Origin: Triplophysa rosa
Lineage: Eukaryota; Chordata; Actinopteri; Cypriniformes; Nemacheilidae
Assembly (NCBI RefSeq): GCF_024868665.1
Contig: NC_079898.1
Coordinates: 969,646-1,033,645 of the forward strand
DNA: 64,000 nt
Direction of reading: 5' to 3'
The notes under the pieces are model-generated. The model ran no database searches. It saw only the letters and a list, made by a program, of their open reading frames with translations, and was not told where the DNA came from. The translations under genes were made by a program, and so were the position numbers. Shown here piece after piece: positions 45,984 through 57,900 of this stretch. Every line of letters begins with the position of its first letter. The first letter of the stretch is position 1.

Positions 45984-48900
45984 CTGCATAGTGGGCAAGA
46001 AAAAGACAAATTTCACCATGTTACCTAAAATATAACAGCACTGCCTTTACAGGAATCTCTAGCGTTCAGTGTCTGTATCAGACTGAAGAGAACACATGCT
46101 CTTTAAAGCGATATTTCAGAGGCGAAACAAAATTTCCCTGTGTTTTACTCCATACTCCAGTTACTACATAACTGAATAATGCAGTCAGAGTTAAAAATGC
46201 CACTTAAAATTTTTAGTGTTGGGTGTAACTGGTTACTAAGTAATTACTTTTACAGTTTAACTTAAATGTAGCCTACTGTCCACCAGTGAATACGTATTTA
46301 ACAACAGACAAAGTTACAGAAATAACTATTAATATTTATGGACAGCATGAACATTTGAACAACAAAGGCGAGAGCACTGTGCAGGACTGTTCAGACGAAA
46401 AACTAAAGCATATATCAAAGGTAACGGCAAACTACATGACACAATCAGCAGGTTAAAGATAAAACACGAAGCACAAAAATAACAACAACAACATGTTATA
46501 TTCGTCTGTGGAATGGGTAAACGGGACTTAAAACACACAGCAGGAAGCTTTCTATGCCACTGAGAGAACCGCTGCTGGCGCAGAAACCTCCGTGTCACTT
46601 TTTTCTTATACGACAGGGGTGTTAAATATGACGAAAACAAATCAAATATAGATACTTGTCTTTTCACTCTCAGTGAAGCAAACGCGTGTGCATGTGCACT
46701 GTCTGTCTTCCTCTCGCTCTCGGAAAACTGCATATGCAGACTCAAGCAACGCCTTCAGATGAGATGCGTAAGAAATTAGTCCTACCAGCAAGTGCATTCT
46801 GGGACAAATACCATACAAATGTCTTGAGATAAAACATCGGAACAGTGTCTTGTGGTATCGGAACAACGTCTTGTGGTGTTGTGACCGTGGTATAAGCGGA
46901 ATCAGTGGCGGTCCTTCCTACAGGCAACATAGGCGCTTGCCTAGGGCGCCATCTAGTGAGGGGCGCCAAATATGCGCGCGAGAAAAAAAAAAGATAATTA
47001 AAATTATAATGTCTATTTTTTTCAACAGTTTTTGCCATCCCTCTATCTACAACAATACTTTGACATAAAAAATAAGTTAAACTTTTAGCTGTCAATTAAC
47101 GGTCACAACATGCTAGTGCACACACTGATGCGCAGTCGGTTGGTCGGCTCGGCTGTGTGTCGACGGGTTACAGCCAGTGTATTTTTACACTGTATAATTA
47201 CGTAGTACTAATTACTAAGTAATTAGTTACTGTAATTTAATTACTTTTCCCCTTGAAAAAGTAAAGTAAGGGATTACTCTTATTTTTTCTGTAATTTAAT
47301 TTCAGTTACTTCTGATGTAATTAAACTAAATACTCTGTGTAATATGTGTGTGTGTGCAATAGTGGAATTGACATCAAAATTCAAGGTACGTAATTTTGAT
47401 TATATATTTATTAAATTCACCGAGCACCGATGTGAGTAATTTCAGACACATCCTAAGTGAATTTATATAAAAAGAATGTCAAAATTAAAATGCTTAGAAA
47501 CTTAATAATAACATTTGAAAAATGGAAATGATTTACTCGTTGATAATGTAATTAATGTTATTGATGACTTTGCGGCAAGGAAGGCCAGAAAGATTGCACT
47601 GTGAATGAAGTGTGATATTAATGTGTTGTAGAATATATTATTCTATTCACTTGGGGTGAATTTGAACCTTATTTGTTTATTTTGTGTATTATATTTTGAT
47701 TAATAGGTTATATGAATCACATTTTACAATATCAAATTTTGCACACAATGTTTTATTGTTAGTTTAATTTTTTGTTTTGATTCTTTAGTGTGCACTTTTT
47801 GTTCTCAGATGTTGCACTACTGTTAAAGTTTATTTTTGTATATTTATTATTGAACAGGTTTATTCTTTTGCACATATTGTTATATTGTTTGTATTATCAT
47901 TGTTTAAATAAATGTGCAATTCTTTGGACATGAGTTCTTTTCTCGTGGGGAAGGGTCGCCATCAGTCAAGCTCGCCTAGGGCACCAAATGGTCTAGGACT
48001 GCCCCTGAGCGGAATAATTGACTCCGGTCCTTTCAATTATCGAAAGTTAATGCACACCCGAGGTGTAACGGCCACGACGCGACCACCTCTGGGTGTGCAT
48101 TAACTTTCGATAATTGAACGGCCCGTCGTCAATTATTCCTTACTTATATAGTTTTATATGATTTATTTGAATGAATTAAAAGAGCCGTTTCATGTCTATC
48201 CTTGAATCACTTAACTAATCAAGGTTGATATAGAAAGTAATTAGTAATTAAATACTATTTGGAGAGAGTCATTTGTACAGTAATGTAACTACACTATTGA
48301 ATATGTCATTAGTAACTTGTAATGAATTACTTTTTCAGAGTAACTTGCCCAACACTGCTCACTTTACTTCCAAATGCTAGAATGGGAGTGAATGGGCGTA
48401 GACTTTTTGAAGCTCCAAAAAGTGCATCCATCCATCAAAGAACTGTTCAACCACTTGTTATTGCCGTGGTCTTAACAAAGGTCTTATGAAGCCAATCAAT
48501 GCGTTTGTTTAAGAGAAATATCCATACTGACAGCACATTATTCTAAGTCATATTCCCCATGAATATAGCTATTGATACGAGGTGAAAACGCTTTGTTCCT
48601 GTCTGCATCGCTGCCGGTGGTTTGTTTGTATCCCTGCACTTACACTTCGCTCTAATATTAGTGTATTTTATTATCATTACTTATCACTGTTATTGCTAAC
48701 TTATCCTGATATCTCAATAATCCTGTTCTTGTTATTTACTTGAAGATTCTAAACCAAAAGTGATAGTTAACTTAACGCCGTTAGCATAGCAATAGCGTGT
48801 TAGCTTGCTTTCTGTTTACACTGTGGAATATCATCTTGCCTCTAGTTTGTCTTGTGTGCTAACTGTTTCTCTTTTTAAGTGAGTATACTACGATTCATCG

Positions 48901-51900
48901 AGCAACCTAGGTAAGTAAAATCCCCCTCAGCTGGGAAACTTTTTGACTGTGAGACGGTGTAGTCGCAGGACAAAACTTCACTCAACCGTTCCGATTACAG
49001 TCTCCAACAGGTTTGCCCCGCTCAGTGACGCACCTGAGAAACCTGCTGAAAGTGCCCTAGTTATCGGTGATTCTATTGTTCGGAACGTTAACATATAGGC
49101 ACCAGCCACCATAGTCAAATGTTTACCGGGAGCCAGAGCTCCTGACATCAAGTCAAATTTAAATGTGCTGGCTAAGGCTAATCATAAATTCAGTAAGATT
49201 GTTATTCACGTCGGCACAAATGATGTTCGACACCGTTAATCGGAGATTACAAAAGATAACATTAAAGAGGTGTGTGAGCTCGCAAGCACGATGTCAGACA
49301 CTGTAATATTCTCTGGCCCCTCACTGCTTATCGTGGTGATGAGATTTATAGCAGATTATCATCACTAAATGGCTGGTTGTCTGAGTGGTGCCTGCAGAAT
49401 GATATAGTTTTTATAAATAACTGGAAGAGTTTTGAGGGCAGACCTAATCTGTTAAAACCAGATGGTCTCCATCCCTCCTGGGCTGGGGCTTCACTCCTGT
49501 CTAGAACTATGGCAAAAAGTCTTAATAATGCTAAAGCTTGACTCGCTGGGGCCCAGGTCAGGGAGCAGACAGAATGGCTTAACCAACTGTCTGCTTGCCG
49601 TCTCACGTCGCAGAATACACAAAATGTACAACATTTAATAATCCTTTCTCCCAAACATCATTAAATAGAGACTGTGTCTGTCCCCCGGATTAGCAAACAT
49701 AAAATAATGCGTAAACCTCTTGAAAGTAATTTAATAAACGTTAAACAAATTAAACATGAACAAAATACAGATAATGTTACGACTCGGATTGCTAAATATT
49801 AGATCTCTCTCTAATAAAGCACTTTTTGTTAATGATATGATAACAGATCATAAAATAGACATGCTCTGTTTGACAGAAACATGGCTAAACCAGATGATTA
49901 TATTACTTTAAATGAATCTGTCCCCCAAGATTATTATTATAAACATGAGCCTCGTCTAAAAGGCAGAGGGGGAGGTGTCGCAGCACTTTACAATAACTCT
50001 CTTAGCATTTCCCATAAGTCTAACTCTAAATACAATTCTTTTGAAGTGATGGTACTTCATGTTTCAACACCTAATACTAAGGATAAAACATTTTTTAAAT
50101 TTATTTTAGCTATTGTATATAGGCCTCCAGGGCACCACACAGATTTTATTAAAGAATTTGGTGGGTTCTTATCAGAACTAGTACTGGCCGCAGATGGAGT
50201 CCTTGTCGTTGATGACTTTAACATCCATGTAGATAACGTTACAGATGCCTTAGGAATGGCTTTCAAAGACACTCTTAACTCCATGGGCGTTAGTCAACAT
50301 GTGTCAGGACCCACTCACCTTCGTAATCATACTTCAGATTTAATACTGTCTTACGGTATAAATGTGGACGACGTTAAAATCCTTCAGCAGAGTGAAGACA
50401 TTTCGGATCATTATCTGGTATTATGTTTGCTTCACTGGCCTACGGCTGCAAATAAAACTCATTGTTACAAATATGGTAGAACAATAACTTCAACTACCAA
50501 AGATGCGTTTCTCGATAATCTGCCCGAATTGTCTCAAATCATGAGAAATAACGTTGAAGATCTTGACATTACCACTGAAAATTTTAATTCCACCTTCTCG
50601 GTAACGCTAGACAAAGTTGCTCCACTACGTTTAAAGAAGATTAAAAATGGCAGCCCCACACCGTGGTATAATGAACACACTCAGGCTCTAAAGAAAGCGG
50701 CCCGAAAAATGGAGCGCAACTTTAAGAAAACTAAATTAGAGGTATTTCGTACAGCATGGAAGGATAGTATTCGAAAATACAGGAAAGCCCTAAAAACTTC
50801 TAGATCCGCCTACTTTTCATCACTAATAGAAGAAAACCAGCACAACCCTAGGTTTTTATTTAACACGGTGGCTAAATTAACAAAAAATAAATCGTCAGTG
50901 ACTTCTGATCCTGTATATCAGCATAGCAGTGATGAATTTATGAACTACTTCACATATAAAATCCAAGATATTAGAGAAAAAATTATAACAATGCAATCAG
51001 AAGTGAAACCCGCTGAACAAACTAACTACAGCGCCCTTAAGGAGAAAATGCAATTATTTTATACCGTAGATCAAGATGAGCTGTCTAAAATTATTAGATC
51101 ATCTAAATCAACAACATGCATACTAGACCCTATACCTACAAATCTACTGAAAGAGATGCTCCCAGAAATTATAGATCCTCTTCTTGGTATTATTAACTCA
51201 TCTCTGACATTAGGACATGTGCCTAAAGCATATAAGGTGGCTGTTATAAGGCCCCTTGTCAAAAAACCCCAACTCGACCCTAGAGAACTAAGGAACTACA
51301 GGCCTATATCGAATCTACCTTTCATATCTAAAGTTCTGGAAAAAGTAGTTTCAACTCAATTATGCTCCTTCCTCCAAAGGAATGACATCAATGAAGAATT
51401 CCAGTCTGGATTTAGAGCATGTCACAGTACAGAGACTGCTTTCATCAGAGTTACAAATGATCTGCTATTGGCGTCTGACCGAGGTTGTATCTCGTTATTG
51501 GTGCTGCTAGACCTTAGTGCTGCATTTTGACGTAATATTCGACTCTATGTACAAAATAGTATGAACATATTAGCCCGGTTCTGTCAACCTTGCACTGGTT
51601 ACCTATAAAGCAGCAGCTTTTGCCAGAGGGGAACTGGAATCCCCTGGTTGGGCCTGGGTTCTCCTGAGTTTTTTTTTCTCAATTAGAGTTTTGGGTTCCT
51701 CGCCACCGTTTTTGCATACTGTTTTGCACTATTTGCCTGGCCAGGGGGGCTGCTTTAGAATTTTTAAGTTTTACTTAATTAATATTGCATATAGGAATTT
51801 ATAGTCTGTTATATTTGACCTGTGCTTCTCTCTCCTTTATCTTAAATGTGTGCTCTCACTGCATGCGTGTCTGCGCGTCCGTGTGTGTGTGTTTATGTCT

Positions 51901-54900
51901 ATGTGTGTTAGTACGTGTGCATATTGTGTGTGTGGAGTGTTTTTATGTGGTTATGTCTGTCTTCTGTGTTTTCACCTTTTTCTTGTTTTTACAGGTACAA
52001 CTTTTAATTGTTTTGCTCATAGTCAATATGTCTCATGTACAGCTGCTTTGTAACAATGAAAATTTTAAAAAGTGCTATATAAATAAAGTTGAGTTATTCG
52101 TCTAGATGTTTGTCTTTAAAGACAAACATCTAGCAGGACATGGATGGTGAATTTATGAGTATGTGGTATAACAGTACGTGGGACTGTTCTGAACATATAG
52201 AAATTGTAAACAAACATGACACACATCAAACACGCGTTTTTCACCAGATGTTGTGAGAAACGTTACCTCTACAGGCTCTGTGCTGTCATTCAGGAACTGC
52301 TGCAGGGAAACCATATCACTGCCGGCAGATTTAATCCTGCCTCTGCCATCATACGGACTCACCGGACTCTCCAGAAGCTCAGCTTCTCCACCACTCTCTG
52401 TGCTGTGAGGTCCAGCTGCACTGCCGTTCATCACACCTGAGCAGCACATATCCATCAGAGACAAACACATGGATTAAAGTGAAAAAATTCTTCCGACTGA
52501 TTGTTTTTCAGGCCAAGTCATATTCCTTTAACCGACACTTTATCTAAATAGTCGAAACCAATAGCGTTTTAAGAGGATATGTTTTAAACTGCTTTATTAT
52601 GTTGCCAGTTTGGGCATTTTAAAAGCTATTTTTAATCTATGAAAAAATGATACTTACCTAGACAAATAATCAACCATCTATAACTTTTCAGTGCATGTTT
52701 TTATTTATCTCATAAGACCAAACAATGTTTTCTGAAACTCTTAATAATTAACAGGGAAAAAAGTAACAACACCACCATTAAAGACCAAAAAGTGTCTCTT
52801 GTGAAAAAGTCTCCAGAGTGCTTTTCATTTTTTCTGCCTTTTGGCTGTGAAACCATATTGCTGAAGCTGGACTACACATGACACCCGTTTCAGTGTTTGA
52901 CCATTAAGAAGGTAGCCTATCACTTTAACATTTCCATGGCGACGCGGCACTGCTTATCATGTGACACACCGCAGAGCCACAGCAGCTGTATGACTGATGC
53001 ATTGCTTTTACATCATTTTTCTTTTTTACTCAAAATAATTCAGAAACTGTTAACTGTCATGAAATATCTAATATTCCGGTTGTCAAATATGTGCATGTGA
53101 ATGTGTTTTGTTGTTTAAACACGTTTATAATGATCGCGTTAGCTGAGCTATAAGCGGGCACCACCATGTTTGTTTCTGCCGCGGTCTGAGATCTGTCGGA
53201 TTTACATCACATGAATTCATCCACTTCTCTCAAAATACATTATATTTGAGGAGTTATTACCGCTTCCATAGACATCAGTGTGTATTATACAAACTCTAGA
53301 TGTATTTTGTGCTTGTAGGCACGTGTATATAATAAACATAAGCACTGCACAGTTGTGATATGTGACAGGATTGAATCTGTCTCTGCTTCGCGTCGGGTGG
53401 TTCTTGGCCTCCACGTCGTGCATAAAACCCTTTAACGCATGGCTAGCTGTGGATTATCCCTTACCTATGAAGGATGAGAAATGACGATGCAGATGAATAA
53501 ATTCATAAATAGATTTGTGTGCCAATAAACAAATACATTCATAATTAAATGCAGAAGTGAATGAATAATAATACATTCTTTTATAGTAACTAAAATGTAT
53601 TTCTGGGTAGGACGGGTTACACTTCTACACCCTTTTGCATTTCTGGATTTTCTATTCTCTTTTTATTTACTTATACTTCAGTCATTTCAGATCCTCCACA
53701 GAGAACTACTATTTGAGAAGCAAAGAATCTGCTGGGGTTGATGTTACCGATGACATTATGAGAAAAACTGTAAGGATCGATATGACATCAAATCCTCACA
53801 AGCACAATGAGAGGCAGGTTTGGCAGCAGTGGACTGGGCACAGAGTGAGTCATGTGTGGATGAAAGTCAAAAGAGGAGTGGAGGCGTGTGGTGCGTCAGT
53901 CAGACCATGATGTGTTTATAAGCACTTATTACAACTGATTTGCTTATTACAACTGAAACCAAATGATGTTTGTTTGAAAATGCAGCAAACTATGTGTGAG
54001 TTACATATGAAGAGTGCGATAACTTTGTCAAAAATCATGTTTATATTATTGTGCACTCCAATTCATATCAATCAAACTGCAGTTGGTTTGTTTTGATTTA
54101 AGCCATACTAACTCAAACTAACACAATAAAAACATATTTGAAAGTTATCTCATTTTGGAAGCAAACTCTTCATGTTTCCTTTAGTCTTTGCACAGGTAAA
54201 TGTCTCTGAACTGTTCATGGTAGTACTGCTCACAAATCGTGCTCATGCGGTGTATGTGTACTAAATCCACAGAATTCCCGGAGTTTTCGTGATTACGTGC
54301 TGCCCATGACATGTGTAGAATATATTTTATGCTGTCAATCTGAAAGCTCGCTGATCGTGTAGCCTGTATTAGATGTATCATTATCTCAGTTTTGTTTTTT
54401 CTCTCCACAGAAACATGTCAAGAATTTTCACTTACATGCCGACCTCCGACTGGATGTAAGATTTCAAAGTCTATGCAGGACTTAAGGAGCATTTTACGTC
54501 CAGACCAGTCTTAGGACCGGGTGTACGTCCACCCCAGAACAGCCCACAATGTGCAGAAATAAACCTGTGGTTGTGTACCTGTGTCAGTGACGTGGGTGTG
54601 GACGTCAGTCAGGTTGAGACTTGTGCAGTCCATGGATCCATGGAAGTCCTTCACATGGCGAGAGGCGCCGGAGGAATCATCAGGGGCTTCTAGATGATCG
54701 GTACTGCTGGACCACTGACCTTCAGACGCTGCCATGGTCTGCAGCAGATCATTCATCGCTGACACACACACACATTACAGCGTCAAAGAGAGACACATCA
54801 CACTGATAAAGGTTTGATTTGATTTGGGAATGAATTCTTATCGCAGTGCTCAACACAAGGCAGAACTAAAGCGGTTTGATTTTGCACACTGAAACAACTG

Positions 54901-57900
54901 TACATGTTTATAAGACTGAGAAAATGTTTTTCCCAGAAGACGTCGCAGAAGTCATGCTGGATATCTTACACATTGAGCGGCGGTAGACGGCCTTCTCTCG
55001 GTCTTTGTCCTTGGATCTGTTCCTCATGAACGGAAGCTTTTTGAGGGCTGTCGGCGGAAAGAAAAGCCACATGTCAGAAAACAAGCAGCGCAGCGGCTTC
55101 ATAAAACATGCCAGACATGTAGTGAACACACGGACACCGGCGTGTGAGAATATTAAACTGAGGCTGATTCACGTATGGCCCCTTTGAATGAATCACTGAA
55201 ACACTGAACACAGACAGAGTGTTCACTGACCATTGCTTTTCTGTCCTCTCTTTCCTTCACACACAGAAAGCCAGAAAGAACGAGAGAAAGTGTCAGACGT
55301 GAAGGACACCATCATCACACATCATACAGAGACAACAGCAGCGCTCTTGGTGTGTGGTATACTCACCGCTGGTGCGCTGGCTCAGTGAATCCTCCAGCGA
55401 GCCCACAGACGAGCTGTCCTGACTGTCCGCATGAGGCATGTTCAGAAAACCCTCGCTGGATTCCGATCGGCACGGGGTCTGCGTGAGAGAGCGCACACGC
55501 TCGCGACTCTTGGGCTTTATGAGTTTCTTCATCTTCAGCGTGATCCAGTTCCCTCTCCTGTCCAAACAAGTGTCAAGTGTTAAAAACACGCCAAATCTCT
55601 TCTGCCCTACCCCACTGCACTAGGTTTCAGTCATGTGCTTCAGCAGACATGATGCTAGCTCGCAGGATGTGAATTTCTTGTGTATTTTCTAAAGATGATG
55701 AAATTTTGACTACATATTTAATCTTATTATCTTAATATTCTTCTTGACTATTGATCTAAATGTGGAGTTGATTAGTTCTACTGTAGATTATATTCACCTA
55801 GTTAAAGTCTACCTTCCACTGGATGCTGCATTAGATGTGGGTTTCCAGTGGTGTGGTTCTCAAGGTTCATAATAACGTTACCAGACAGTCAATGAGATGA
55901 GCGATGAAACTCTAGACGGCATCTAAACGCAACTGTGCTTTTCTCTCCATAATAAACATTGCTCATCATCACTTTGTCTCCTGCCTGCTGTTCTCCCCTT
56001 TCAAGTCTGCAGGACGTCATGAACGAGAGGGAATTACACTACGGTCTCATTTTAGATCAATAACAAGATAGTGGAGTCTATCAGATGTATCATAAACACT
56101 AGTGTCTCGCTCAGATCTGAGAACAGGTTACAGGTCGTGTTTATATATGAAGCCGTAGGCAACGTGCCAGTTTTCGTTTATACTTGTGCATCTCTGTCTG
56201 CATCGACAGGTAATGGCCACTAGGCGTCAGTGTACACAGGCATGTTGCTTATGTAACCAAGACAGAGCGGTTCGTTGTGTACGCTGTTTGAAAAGCATTT
56301 AGCCGTGACAGCCGTCACTTTTTCAGCTTGAGTTGTTAAATACAGGAAAACACGTCATTTATTTACGTAAGTCATTCGGAAATGCGTATGAGTAAAGCCC
56401 GCGCCATCGCAGAGTTTTTTGACCTGAGGGAGGGGGTTCAAGCAGACCAATCACAGCGCTTGCTGTAATTTAATTAGTCATCTCTGTTTATCCCATTCCT
56501 GAATGATCTCTGCTGCTGTGGCTAAACTGTTCTGTATAGACTACTGTCTAACTCTTTGCCATGACAAAAATGATCACTGTAAGAAACACTACCCATAACA
56601 TTAACAATAGTAAGCGTTGTCTTTATAGTGGTAGCAGCGTAAGTAGGCTATATTGCAAGATGACCATGTGGGACAATTCTGTCCACAATTCCCCACACAG
56701 AAATACTGTAGTAGTATAATACATTTACTATCATATGAACAGCTCATATAAAGTTTCCCATAATAACGCGAAGAACATACATCAGAATTAGAAGGAGCTT
56801 TATTGCCCAAATGTGCGCTACGCACGAGGAATTTGTCTTAGTGACAGAAGCTGCCAGTGCACATACAGTTGAAAGTGACAAGTGACGAGACACAGGTAAC
56901 AAAATATAAAAAAATAAATATGTAATAGACAATACACATATGAAAAAAAACAAGATATGTCAAAAGAGCAGCGGATGCTATATTGTATGCATGTGCTACA
57001 TATATACAAGTTATATGTTGTTATACACAACAATAAGGTGCTTTATACAAATTGTGTAAGGGAATGGGATAGCTGTATGATATATTAAATCAGTAACATA
57101 TGTATAATAAATAAATATGAGTATAAGTGAGTAGTTTAGTATTGGACATATTTATTGAACAGTGGGGAGAACATTTAACTGTTCATGGGGTAGATGGCCT
57201 GATGGAAGAAACTTTATTTGGCTGTTTTGGTGCTCAGTGCTCTGTAGCGCCGTCCAGATGGCAGCAGTTCAAAGAGAAAGTGTGCTGGGTGTGAGGTGTC
57301 CAGAGAGATTTTGCGAGCCCTTTTACTCGCTCACTCTGGATGAGTATAGTTCTTGCAGTGGTAAGGGTAGTACCAGTGATTCGCTCAACAGTCCGAAATA
57401 TCTGCTGTATTCTTCGGAGGTCTCGAGTGTTTGTATGTGTCCCGAGCATGTAAACTGAAATTGAGAGAGAATATGTCGCCTCTAAATGCAGCAAGTTTTA
57501 AATGACTTCATCGATCAACACAAAGTTACAATGGTAGAGAACTTTAATAAACTTGATCGCTTAGCAACCTTCAAAACAAGTCTTGTATGTCTCTTGATGT
57601 ACATGACGTGGAGGAGCGATTTTTTTATTAACAGACTGATTTGACTCTACCTGCAGCATGCTTGTTTTTTCTAAACAAAAACATGTAAAACAAAATAATT
57701 GCCTTTTGTATTACAGTTAAAGTAGCCTAGTAAAAACAGGCTACTGACACATTTTTTATTAAAACTGCGCATCGTTCTGTTATCATTTTTATTGAGGTTC
57801 TGTAAATTTGCACCAACAAGCCCAAACAATTTGCTTTTGTTTTCATATATTCATATTTTCTTATATTTAACTTCAGCTGATGGGCTATACCTTGGTTCTT

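Larger units (their letters stand above)
46214..48357. mobile_element. Outer hAT-type element, tagtgttggg ends
   Basis: The left end tagtgttgggtgtaactggt and right end cagtgttgggcaagttactc (minus strand) are imperfect inverted repeats of a common fish family. No target duplication is evident. It encloses the hAT at 46903-48007 and the palindrome at 48011-48139. Confidence 0.5.
48599..52102 (+). mobile_element. L2/CR1-clade LINE, copy 3 (internally deleted)
   Basis: Plus strand, antisense to the host gene, in its last intron. It has the 5' UTR (48599-48898), broken ORF1, long ORF2 with two internal deletions, and the 3' UTR ending with the shared tail (aagtgctatataaataaagt) near 52092. It retains both ends of the element, unlike copies 1 and 2. 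Confidence 0.85.
46000..52266 (-). other. ccdc88a: ccdc88a-like last intron (about 6.3 kb, transposon-filled)
   Basis: Spans from the donor at 52266 to the acceptor ctatgcag ending at 45984. LINE copy 3, a hAT inside a palindromic MITE, and an outer hAT-type element account for most of it. I saw no further exon in it. Confidence 0.75.

Noticed and set aside
45349..46035. Plus-strand frames opposite the last Girdin-like exon
   Set aside because: They are antisense shadows of a well-supported minus-strand exon.
55225..55262. Extra small exon between 55047 and 55367 of the Girdin-like gene
   Set aside because: Weak splice signals, and the flanking exons already join in correct phase without it.
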